64,000 bases of DNA, from NCBI GenBank assembly GCA_933228675.1, contig OW121743.1, positions 52,125,215 to 52,189,214 on the forward strand, read 5' to 3'. The notes below the pieces were generated by a model that saw only the letters and a list, made by a program, of their open reading frames with translations, was not told the DNA's origin and searched no databases. Below are positions 44,779 through 55,149 of this stretch, one piece after another. Both the position numbers and the translations under genes were made by a program. This DNA comes from Stomorhina lunata. Taxonomy: Eukaryota > Arthropoda > Insecta > Diptera > Rhiniidae. Position 1 is the first letter of the stretch. Every line of letters starts with the position of its first letter.

Positions 44779-47700
44779 CTAGAAAGAAAAAAAAAAAAAT
44801 AACGGGGAAAATATAATAAGGATCTAAATTGATATAAAGGTTATAGAAAAACAGAAATAGTTCTTAGTTTTCGGATCGATATTTTAAGATCGTCCCGTTT
44901 AGAAGAGCTCGTTGAAGTTGGAACAGCAAACTATCCATGGAATGATGTATGCCTAATATCTCGCAATATAGTTCGATATAAAAGGATGGTTGAGGCCTAA
45001 GCTCCACTGGGAGTCAAGGATAGCAGAAGATAGGGGATGTTGGATACCAAGCAACGGTTCTGATTGATCTTTATTTGGTAAGTTCATACTTATCTTGGTC
45101 TATCCCCCATCTCAACTGTAGACACTGACCTCCTCGTGATATCACTTGGTTAGCTACCTTAACACCCATTAAAGTAGTGAGCTAACAAGTGCCGCAAGTT
45201 CTCCCATGAGAACTATAAAAATATGGGTTAGGAAGTCGAGTTAGTAACCCACTCCTGAAAAAAAGTAATGACTATGAAAAAGCTAAAACTAGAATAATAA
45301 AAACTTACACCTAGAGAGAGACCAAGTAGAAGAAAATTTTTCAAAGCTTGGCCTACGAAATTGGAGAATAGCGCAGAAGATCGAAGCGCTTTGAATTCTA
45401 AAATATATAGGCCAAGTACGGATGTTTTTGTAACTGTAATAGTTTTTGTAATATCGCAAAAGTCCGGTCAGATTCTAAGGTTTTTGCAACGAGAAGAAGG
45501 TTTTATTTAAACTTAGATATTATGGTTCTATATAAACTTAATCACAGAACATCAGATAAGAAAATCCTATGAGGTTAGTGATGGCTGACGACTAAGTCAG
45601 CTTCACTTAGGTCCTAAAGTGGTCCCTTTGTGGTGCCCTACCAGGGAAAGACTAGAAAGATAATGATTACTGGACTTCCGGAAGTAAAGGCTTATTAAAG
45701 CCAAGAGCTTTGAACATTTATCAGATAAATCATGCAGAAAAGATGCACTCAAATGAAGAGCCCATAGATTTTCAAGAGTGACAGACAGCAGTGACAGAGA
45801 TGGTGAGTGACTGTCTCTTTCTAATCGATGTTACGACGACTGTGACAGTAATCGTTATTTTGAAGACTAAGTCTTTTGGCATGCAATCCAAAAATGCAGT
45901 TCCCTTGAGTTCAAGTTGCGAAGTCGGTTGCGTGGTAAAGATACCAAGCATTTTGAAAGATTGTTTTCGTAGATGGGCTATGTTTGCTTTGAAACTGAAC
46001 AAGTGGTTTCAGTGGACCAAGTGTTCTGGGCTGACTTGTAAAGAGATTGCCTTATTTGTGATTTGCAGGCGATTAGCGGCAAGGCCATACCCTTCCTGAC
46101 TAAGGAGAGCACTAGATTTCGCAAGTTTATCAGTAATTATGTTAACAGGTATATTATTATGACCAGGGGCGAAATTACCGCATTCGATATCGATCAAAAT
46201 CTTAGATATTTTCAAAACATTTGTATACTTTAAGGATAATCCAAATTATTTAAAAGATGCTCAGTTTACTTTAGTTTTTTTGTAGTTATGTGCCAAAAGA
46301 TGTTTTTAAAAACGAAACAAAATGGATGCCAAATTTCAATAAACTTTTAGCATCAAGTAACTTTGAATATCATTAAAGTATAGTTCACAATATCCGCCTA
46401 AAAGTCTGAGTTTTCGATCCATATCGAATGCGGTAATTTGGCCCCAGGAAGCTTAAAACAGACTTTTTTTCCTAATAGAGGGATGAAGAAGCCTCCCTAC
46501 TTCTATATTTGATCCATTCGAGTATACCTCAAAAACCTGTCATCAGAGGAAGTTGGATCTAAAGAGATTGTCAAATAAGGGTAGTGGGTATGCAGTAGTC
46601 CACGTTCTTAGGCATGAGGTTAGTGCTATAAATGATATATTTTTTTGGATATTCAAAAAAGCACTTCAACGTTTCGGTAAGGGATTTTTAGATATCTTTG
46701 CTATTCTAGTCTTTTTTTCAAGTTAAGATATGAAAGTCCTAGTGAAACTTATCAGAGATTAGCATTTTTTAACAAGGATCTATGATGTTAATGTTGTACA
46801 TAGGTTAAAAAGGCAGTGTCAAATAACATCTTCACTCGAACACCCTTAGATCGATTGTGATCGTTCAATTAAAGGGAAGTATAAGGAAAGAAGATCGAAG
46901 AAATAATATTATTCAAAAGTAAAAACAAAAACACTTACATGTTTACTTCTGGAACTGTGATGCACTGTTCCGGTCGAACCACTGGCTGCCGCCACTGATG
47001 CAGCAGCGGCTGCCGATGTAGATGGAGCCTCAAAACTTATACGAGCACCACGATGATATTGTGGCGTTGCGCTCAATAGATCATTTAGTATGTGTATGAC
47101 TGTGGATATGTCACGTTTCGGACGACCATATCTGTCCTGCAGAGCTGGATTTAAAGTGCCCGAAAATGTACCCGAATATATACCTTTACCGTGATTCTTC
47201 ATCGATTCAATAACCGCACCCGAACCGCTTTTGCGTGGTGCCTCTTCGCTGGCGGAAAAATCAATCTTATTGGTGAATACTTCTTTGGATAGTTTACGCA
47301 AGGTCTGCGTTAGATTGCGTGAAGCCTCGGCGAGAGTACGAGAATCGGAAACAATACCAGAATCATCCAGCTCGATAGGGGTAGCGGTGGTTGTAGAAGT
47401 AGAACTTTGTGTATTGTTTTTAGAAGCTGTTACTGAGGCTACCGATGAAGAATTGCTGCTGTTGCTGGAGGAGGTAGCTAAAGGTGCTGCCACTAGTACA
47501 GGGGTAGTGTTGTTGCTAGTGCTGCTTAACGGCGTTTGATTAATGTTACTAATGATGGGTGAAGCGGATTTCGTAGAGGAAACATTTAAGCTAGAATCGT
47601 CACCGGAATTAAAACCACTATCATTGGCCACAACTTTAATGGGCGTTGAGGTGTTTGACAAAATTTTCTGATTACCGCCATTTGCTAGTTGTTGTACTGC

Positions 47701-49128
47701 CGCAGTATGATGATAGTGATGGTGATGATGATGGTGGTGATGATGATGACGATGCTTACGCGATATCGGATTATGAGCGGTCTTATGTAAAGACGACGAC
47801 GACGAAGAAGACCTTGAAGAGGACGAGGAGGAAGTCGTGGCACCATTTAGGTTAGCTATTATAGAGCCAGGTGTTATAGAAGCTTTATAGTTGGGAGTGC
47901 TGGTCATAATGGTGCTAGTGCTAGTACGAGTTGTGTGTGGCTGTAATTGCTGTTGTGGATGGTGATGGTGCTGCTGTTGTTGCACGGGAGTTTGCTGCTG
48001 GGAAATGCAAGCTGTCTCTATGCACTGCTTAGTGGAAGCATGTGGCATTGCATTGACTACACCACCAATTAATCTGGTGCATAAACATGATGTTAGCTTA
48101 GCAGCTATAGGATCCTGGCACATGGCCGTGGCGTTAGCTGTAGCTGAACTATTTGAACTAGAGGCTGACATAGCTGAAATCGAGGCTGTGTGGGGTCCAA
48201 TGGCTACAATATTGGTTGAAGAGGAACTGTTGCTTGCGGTATTCGAAATATTGGGAATGTTTTTAATGGCTGTTGTTTTAATGGGACTGGATACCAAATT
48301 CGATAATGACTTAATGGGTGACTGTTCCAAGAGGACAGCTTCTGTGGGTGTATGAAATGTGGGTGGTGCTACTACGGGCACACTCGAGGTGGCTAAGGGA
48401 GCCGCCACAGAAGAGGAGGTTTGTCCTTGTAAATTACTGGCATTTGTTTGCTGTTGTATGAGACGTGTGGGTTGAGCCAGGGCAATGCTTTTTACTATAT
48501 TTCGAAAACTTTCATAGTGTCTTTTTCGGAGAAAAGAACTTAAATCCGAATTTTTTGTAGCGCTAGCGGAGGACGATGATGTTGAGGTCACACCATTTGC
48601 TATTGCCGTTGACCGGCTAGAGTGTGTCTGTATAACTGTTGAGCCAGTGCTAGAGTTACGAGGTGTTTGACAGGTTGTATCTAATTCTAGTTTTCTGACT
48701 GCTGTCACATTTTGTGCTGTAACCGGTAGTGGGCTAGTGCCTGTTACTGCTGCTGATGATGTTTGCGCTGCTGCTGTATTCGAAGAGTTATGATGATGAT
48801 GATGGTGGTGGTGATGATGATGACTTGCTGTGGTTCCCCCCGCTGTTTGTGTGGCAGCCGAAGTTGTTGAAGCCGTCCGACTGCTGCGATGATGATGGTG
48901 ATGATGATGGCTGGAACGTTGACGCGAGGAGGAACTGCTGCAATTGGCACCACTGTGAGCTACTCCATTAACCGGATTAACAGTACTCAGCTGCAGTTGT
49001 ATTAGCATCATGTGATCACCCAAACGCATGCTTAGGTTTAAGGGTGTTTTGCCGCTAAGGAAGTCATTGACTTGTGAGTCATTAAGGGATTCAAGAGCTT
49101 GCATTACTGTGTTTTCGGGACGTTGAGC
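43981..49128 (-). CDS. stx: Midnolin/stuxnet proteasome-targeting protein (two 3' exons)
   Basis: Midnolin (Drosophila Stuxnet) carries nuclear substrates to the proteasome without ubiquitylation; Stuxnet is reported to destabilise Polycomb. Two exons join in phase 0: 49128-46939 (730 codons) and 44778-43981 (265 codons plus stop), separated by a TE-filled intron. The large exon opens with [14 protein letters not shown] then [15 protein letters not shown] and [13 protein letters not shown], and near its end has [20 protein letters not shown] and [17 protein letters not shown]; these are the two halves of the substrate-binding Catch region of vertebrate midnolin. The small exon has the basic helix [20 protein letters not shown] matching midnolin's C-terminal proteasome-binding helix. 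Between lie long Ser/Thr/Asn-, His- and Gln-rich stretches. The ubiquitin-like exon was not found and should lie at higher coordinates, probably beyond 64,000. Confidence 0.93.
44916..45028 (+). mobile_element. 5'-truncated RTE-like LINE 3' end
   Basis: GCAAACTATCCATGGAATGA through GGAGTCAAGGATAGCAGAAG matches 37525-37640. It lies antisense to stx within its intron. Confidence 0.75.
45030..45370 (+). repeat. Interspersed repeat shared with 6970-7210
   Basis: Longer copy of the same unidentified repeat. It begins immediately after an RTE-like LINE tail. Confidence 0.5.
45590..46690 (-). pseudogene. RNase H-bearing LINE fragment in stx intron
   Basis: [20 protein letters not shown] and the following text align with 39170-39660; 46449-46600 aligns with the RNase H start at 39820-39960. 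The MITE at 46163-46448 lies between, and about 170 bp of the LINE is missing at that junction. Confidence 0.7.
46163..46448. mobile_element. CATTCGATATCGATCG-type MITE inserted in a LINE
   Basis: Inverted ends (AGGGGCGAAATTACCGCATT and its near-complement ending GGCCCCAGG) enclose about 286 bp. The sequence on both sides belongs to the same RNase H-bearing LINE copy, so the MITE is younger than the LINE. Confidence 0.8.
46939..49128 (-). CDS. stx: stx large exon (Catch-region motifs)
   Basis: Acceptor (minus-strand TTTTTAG) precedes 49128; donor GTAAGT follows codon CAT at 46939. The exon is exactly 730 codons and contains both midnolin-conserved blocks: near residues 8-45 ([20 protein letters not shown]) and near 640-710 ([34 protein letters not shown]). 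The roughly 600 residues between are low complexity, with two runs of about ten His and several Ser runs; these produce His- and Asp-rich antisense frames that are not genes. The exon's central 1.77 kb also exists as an inverted degenerate copy at 52416-53975. Confidence 0.93.
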
Positions 49129-50270
49129 CTAAAAATAAGAATAAGAGAGATATATAAATTTGGTTAATATTTAAATAAAGAATTCATTATTTTAAAGGTT
49201 TTGGAATGTTATTAAATTTAAATTAAGAGCCTTAAAGTAGGCAACAAATTTTTAAGAACCAATTATTAATTTAAAAAAAGATAGAGATTCTCAAAGAGAG
49301 ATAATGAAATTTAGGAACCTCATTTTGAAAATTTCATCTCAATATAAAAAATTTAAACTTTGCTTTAAATCCTCAGACTTAATGTCTCCCATATCCATAT
49401 GGCAAAATATTGTAACAGACAGTTTTTTTTTAATAAATGTGCAGAAATATTTCACGATTTGCATTTTTTGCTCTGACTGTGTGCAAAAACGTCATGGAGT
49501 CATTGGGTGTGAAAAGTGTGTAAGTCTGAAATGTAAATGGCGCCACATTTTTTTCTGTTTTTTTCTGTTTATTAAAAACTATAATTACGTAATATCCAAA
49601 CCGTCTAGCAGCACTTGTTGTCATGTCTAGTAATTGTGCTTTATTTCAATAAAAAATGAAATATGTATATTAAAAAAAAAACAAATAAGTTTTTAATTAA
49701 CACTGACAGGAGTCAAGAGAGAGAGAAAGAGAAAAAAGTTAAATTCCTAAAATGTCACCATTAACAACTTAAGTATTTTAAAGGTGTTAACTACTTAGTG
49801 CAAGTTTTGTAGATTTGACTCAAAATTTGATATAAGCCGCCTAAAAAGCACTAAAAAATGTCATTTATTATAACGTCAACCAAAAACAAGAGAAAAATTG
49901 CAAATGACGCTGTTTGCATTTCAGCAGCCACCAAACAATTTTTCCATAATGAGGGAGCGTCGTTTTGCAAAAAAAAAAAAAAATATATAAACTAATAAAA
50001 AATAAAGCGTTGGTAATGCGTCGTAGGTGGGTCAATGTCAATGTCATTTTAAATACGTAACGTTTCATTTTTTTATTATATGGTTATTAAAATGAAATGT
50101 AAACAGTAGCATTTTGTGGGTAAACTCAATTTTATTTGTTATTATATGACTTTACAATGTTTGTGGGGATATACATTTGTTAAAAAAAAAGAAAATTATT
50201 AAAATATTTCAGTTTTCAAATGCCTCATAATATAAAATAAAAGCACTATAATTCATGATAAAAGAAATTA

Positions 50271-51400
50271 GTAAGGTATAACCGTTCTCTCTTTTGTCAG
50301 CCATATTAACTTTCTGACGTTTGATCGAATTATTATTTTCTTTTCTCAAATTATGCTACCATACTACTTTTAAAAATCCCAGTTTTGGTTTGCTATTATA
50401 CTATAAACACAATCACGACTGCAGGCTACGGGCTACAACCTGTTAAAATTAAAATACACTCATTCAAATAGAAATCATTTTTTTAAGCGTCGACATAGCC
50501 ACACGACTACCGACTACCGTTGCAGATGTAGACAAAAAAACTATATACATTTTATATATAATATAAAAATGTATGTTTAATAAATAAAATTTTACTTCTA
50601 TTGAGTAAGAGTTATATAAATATTATTTATATAGCTGTAACTCAATAGAAGTAAAATTTTACGCTGTCATAACTAACTCGCTACATATGCTAGAGCTAAG
50701 TAGTTTATGTTATATAAAAGCTCAGTATATCCTGTATAAATTCATTATATGAAAAACCATACTTATATCTTTATTATTTTAAGATATGCTCATTTTTATA
50801 AACAAAGTCGGTTGTAAAAATAAGTTTTGAGTATATGAGCTCTTAATCTTTATAAATCGGAAGAATGTATAATATATCATTTGAATGATACTTTCAGTAG
50901 CTTTTGTTTAATATACCAGTTTATATCGGATATAAACTTCTAAAGTTATGCCGTATAATTTTTGAAATTTAAAAAGCCCATAATTCTCATACTATAAAAG
51001 ATCACACCAAAATCTATCTATAAGAACATATTTGAAGATACGTTTTTTAAATAAAATTTTGGTGAAATTAAAATTTTCAATCCCAAAAAGAAGCTGAAGA
51101 AACTGTAACATAAATTAAAAAAAAATATGTTACACAAAAATACTTTAAATATATTATGACAAAATTGAATTGTCTCAAGTCTTTTTTTTCCTTGTGCAGG
51201 ATCTGCTAAACTTTATAAAATAAGTTTTAACGAAATGTTTACAACACATTACACATTATACGTTCAAAATTTCCTGATAATAATATTCCCATTTCTCACA
51301 TGTGGCATCGACTTTTATAATTGTTTACAAAAAACAAATTTCAAATATTTCGCATTTACTTCAAAAAATTTTTTTGTAAGAGAGAACGGTTATACCTTAC
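50271..51400. mobile_element. 1.13-kb element with 23-bp perfect TIRs
   Basis: 50271-50293 (GTAAGGTATAACCGTTCTCT..) is exactly complementary to 51378-51400. No transposase frame is present. A strong hairpin (50587-50660, arms AAAATTTTACTTCTATTGAG) lies inside. No certain target-site duplication was seen. Confidence 0.75.
50587..50660. repeat. 74-bp palindrome
   Basis: AAAATTTTACTTCTATTGAG and its exact complement flank a centre that is itself partly paired (ATATAAATATTATTTATAT). Confidence 0.85.
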
Positions 51401-51409
51401 AATTTTTTT

Positions 51410-51895
51410 GCCATGCTATAATTTACTATAATGTGTTATGAAAACATTATAATGCATTCTAAGGTATAACAAAGGCATTATAATAAGTCACAAATTGATT
51501 ATAATGCAATATAATACCTTGAGAATGCATTATAAAATTGTATAATGTTGTTATACATTATACTACATACAATAGTACCTTATTAATGCATTATAATGCG
51601 TTTCCACACATTATAATTGTTATAACATATTATAATAGCATTATATACGTTATAATATATTATAGTGGCATTATAATGAGTTATAATAAATTATAAAGAC
51701 ATTATTATGCGTTATAATACATTGTAATGCTAAATAAATAACAATTGCCTTACAAAGCGTTATAAAACATTATAACCGTATTATAATGCTTTTAAATATA
51801 TTAAAATCGCATTGTAATGCTTTTTAACAAATTAAAATTGCATTATATTGGGTTGTAATATAACATAATTGCATTATAATGCAATTATGCATTTT
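51410..51895. repeat. TTATAATG palindromic repeat array, left of the stx copy
   Basis: Degenerate tandem text built on ATTATAATGC / GCATTATAAT (a self-complementary 12-mer GCATTATAATGC in good units). Confidence 0.8.
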
Positions 51896-51898
51896 AAT

Positions 51899-51943
51899 GG
51901 CTCTGCTAGGCGGATGACTTACTCGCTATATTACGGCGGAGAT
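51899..51943 (-). repeat. Diverged tRNA-derived SINE remnant
   Basis: TCTGCTAGGCGGATGACTTA and the following bases align with the 23975-24045 fragment (GCTAGGCAGACGACTAACC). Only the left part is retained. Confidence 0.35.
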
Positions 51944-52415
51944 CTGGAGTAAGATAAAATTTATAAGGGTGTCAAAAGCCTATTAGATTTTAAGGCAGGA
52001 TTCTCTTTCATGGCTTATTTAGCTGAACTATCGACGTTAACGTGAGGATATCTATAACATCATACTATTGGAAGACGTTTGAAATGTCATTAGTGGCTAT
52101 CGTTAATAGAAAGAACTCTGCCTGCAATCTTGGAAATTAAGTTACTTGTTCTCAGAAAAACAAGACCAATTTAAGCACATGTAAAGTGCTACCTTGAACA
52201 TGTAGTTCCATCCACACTTAACAATTACCTTACATGTCTTCTAAGTCCTCATGATACAATGAATCCATTTAATTACCCCAGTAGATCACTTAATTGCAAC
52301 CTGTTGACTAAAGACTAACAATAACTAATGTGACCTCTTTCAAATCCTCTTCAATGGCTCTACCAAATAACGAAATTCGCAAATTCAAAATATTTTTACA
52401 AGAATAAACTTTACC

Positions 52416-53975
52416 GACAGCGGAACTGTTCATCATCATCATAATTCTTCGAATACATCAGTAACGCAGGCCTCATCAGCAGCAGTAACAGGCACTAGCA
52501 CTCTACCGGTTACAGCACAAAATGTGACAGCAGTCAGAAAACTAGAATTGGATACAACCTGTCAAACACCTCGTAACTCTAGCCCTGGCTCAACAGTTAT
52601 ACAGACACACCCTAGCCGGTCAGCGGCAATAGCAAATTGTGTGACCTCAACATAATCGTCCTCCTCAAGCGCTACAAAAATTCAGATTTAAGTTCTTTTC
52701 TCCGAAAAAGACACTATGAAAGTTTTCGAAATATAATGACAAGCATTGCCCTGGCTTAACCCACACATCTCATCCAACAGCAAGGTCAAACCTCATCTTC
52801 TGTGGCGACTCCCTTAGCCGCCTCGAGTGTGCCCGTAGTAGCACCACCCACATTTCATACACCCTCAGAAGCTGTCCTCTTGGAACAGTCACCTATAAAG
52901 TCATTATCGAATTTGGTATCCAGTCCCATTAAAACAACCGGCATTAAAAACATTTCCAATATTTCGAATACCGCAAGCCACAGTTCCTCCAAAACCAATA
53001 TTGCAGCCATTGGACCCCATACAGTCTCGATTTCAGCTATGTCAGCCTCTAGTTCAAACAGTTCAGCTACAGCTAATACCTCGGCCATATGCCAGGATCT
53101 TATAGCTGCTAAGCTAACATCATGTTTATGCCCAAGATTATTTGGTGGTGTAGTCAATACAATGTCCCATGCTTCCACTAAGCAGTGCATAGAAACAGCT
53201 TGCATTTCCCAGCAGCAAACTCACGACTTCCTCATCGTCCTCTTCAAGGTCTTCTTTGTCATCGTAATCTTTACATAAGACCGCTCATAATCCGATATCA
53301 CGTAAACATCGTCACAATCATCACCCCCATCATCATCACCATCACTATCATCATACTACGGCAGTACAACAACTTGAAAATGGCGGTAAACTGAAAATTT
53401 TGTCAGACGCCTCAACACCCATTAAAGTTGTGGCCAATGATAGTGGTTTTAATTCCGGTGACGATTCTACTTTAAATGTTTCCTCTACGAAATCCGCTTC
53501 CCCCATCACTAGCAACATTAATCAAACGCCGTTAAGCAGCACCAGCAGCAACACTACCCCTATACTAGTGGCAGCACCTTTAGCTACCTCCTCCAGCAGC
53601 AGCAATTCTTCATCGGTAGCCTGAGTAATGGCTTCTAAAACAATACACAAAGTTTTACTTCTACAAACGCCGCTACCCCAATTAAGCTGGATGATTCTAG
53701 TATTGTTTCCAATTCTCGTACTCTAGCCGAGGCTTCAAGCAATTACGCCTTGCGTAAACTATCCAAAGAAGTATTCACCAATAAGATTGATTTTTCCGTC
53801 AGCGAAGAGGCACCACGCAAAAGCGGTACAGGTGCGGTTATTGAATCGATGAAAAATCACTGTAAAGGTAGTACATTTTCGGGCACTTTAAATCCAGATC
53901 TTTAGGACAGATATGGTCGTTCGAAACGTGACATATCCACAGTCATAAGCATACTAAATGATCTATTGAGCACAA
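52416..53975 (+). pseudogene. Inverted degenerate copy of the stx large exon
   Basis: This stretch reproduces, on the opposite strand, the part of the stx large exon lying between about 48835 and 47067. By eye DNA identity is roughly 93-95% in aligned blocks, with perfect runs over 40 bp. Recognisable peptides include [40 protein letters not shown] and [17 protein letters not shown]. It is broken by in-frame stops (for example after VTST and after SIAL), a frameshift near 52680, a loss of about 190 bp near 53220 and a shortened His run. Both ends fall inside the exon, so no splice junction is available to tell a retrocopy from a DNA duplication. TTATAATG repeat arrays lie on both sides, abutting at the right end. 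Confidence 0.9.
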
Positions 53976-54285
53976 TCACATTATAATGTTTTATAATATA
54001 TTATAATCACATTATAATGCGTTGTAATATATTAAATTCGCATTATAATGCAATATAATTAATCATATTCGCATTATAATGCATTATAATATATCATAAT
54101 CGCACAATAATGCATTATAATATATTATAGTCGAATTATAATGCGTTATAATCGCATTCAAATTATTTTTATCGCATTATTTGAACGCATTATAATGCGA
54201 TTATACATTATAATGCGTTCAAATATATTACAATCACTTTATAAGTGCCTTATAGTATATTATAATCGCATTATAAGGCGTTTAT
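53976..54285. repeat. TTATAATG palindromic repeat array, right of the stx copy
   Basis: About ten units of period near 31 bp (TCGCATTATAATGC..TTATAATATATTATAA). It starts at the base where homology to the stx exon ends. Confidence 0.85.
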
Positions 54286-55149
54286 AAAAATAAACTTTAA
54301 AATTGAAATAAAATTTGTTTGACGCAATCGAGTGACCAATTTTGAAAACTGAAATCCCACAACGTTTCACACTTTCCAAAGGTGCTAAAGATTTTATCAT
54401 AAAATTTTATTATACCAAATTTATTTGCACATCCTTTTAGACAGTCGCAAAAATTTATCAAAATTAAATTTTTTTGCCATAATTTTCAAAACTTTTTGTG
54501 AGCCAATAAAAACACCAAGTTTACTTAAGGTTTTACAATGTTTCCAAACATTTTTCGGAATTTTTTAATTACATATTTGCATAAAAAATTTAAACAGATT
54601 GTAAACAATTTCATTTTGCAAAAAAAAAGTAATTTTTTGGGCATTTTTGAAAACAATTTTCGAAATTTTACATTTAAGTTTAGGGTAATTGAACTTCAAC
54701 TCTTCTGTGTTAAATCTTTGTTTCAATAATTTCTGTTTTAAATTTTTTTCTTCTTTTGATATGGATGATGGTCTTTGGAATCAACAGAAGAAGAAGCAAA
54801 AATAACAACAAAACAATAACAACAAAAATAATATTTTAATATTCCTTTGTGCAGTTGCTTACAACAACTTTTGACTGGAGTAGTCGACTTTGATTTTGTA
54901 TTGGCTGGAATTGCCCTTTGTTGACATTTTGATAATTTTTGTTGTTTGTATTTTTTTTTAGCTCTCTTTTCTTTACAGAACATAAAGAGAAATGCACTTC
55001 ACATTTTATAGGGAATTTTATTTAAAAATATTAATTTATATATTAAATTTAATATTTATATTTCAATCATTATTTCTCATTTGCTACAAGAATGTTATAA
55101 CCCAAAATCTTAATTCCAGTAAAAATAACAGCCTGAGCTTAGCTGATTG
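54286..55149. other. AT-rich intron stretch, no feature
   Basis: No gene or clear repeat seen. Confidence 0.4.

Larger units (their letters stand above)
44779..46938 (-). other. stx: stx intron between the two visible exons
   Basis: A 2.16-kb intron made largely of TE pieces: an RTE-like LINE 3' end (about 44916-45028), an interspersed repeat (45030-45370) also present at 6970-7210, an RNase H-bearing LINE fragment (45590-46160 and 46449-46690) and a MITE inserted in it (46163-46448). Confidence 0.8.

Noticed and set aside
47231..48971. Plus-strand frames over the stx exon (Glu/Leu- and Asp-rich)
   Set aside because: They are antisense shadows of the Ser/Asn/His-rich stx coding sequence, without their own start context or conservation.
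52802..53624. Open frames that look like a second midnolin gene
   Set aside because: They are pieces of the degenerate stx exon copy, separated by stops, a frameshift and deletions, with no helix or ubiquitin-like part.
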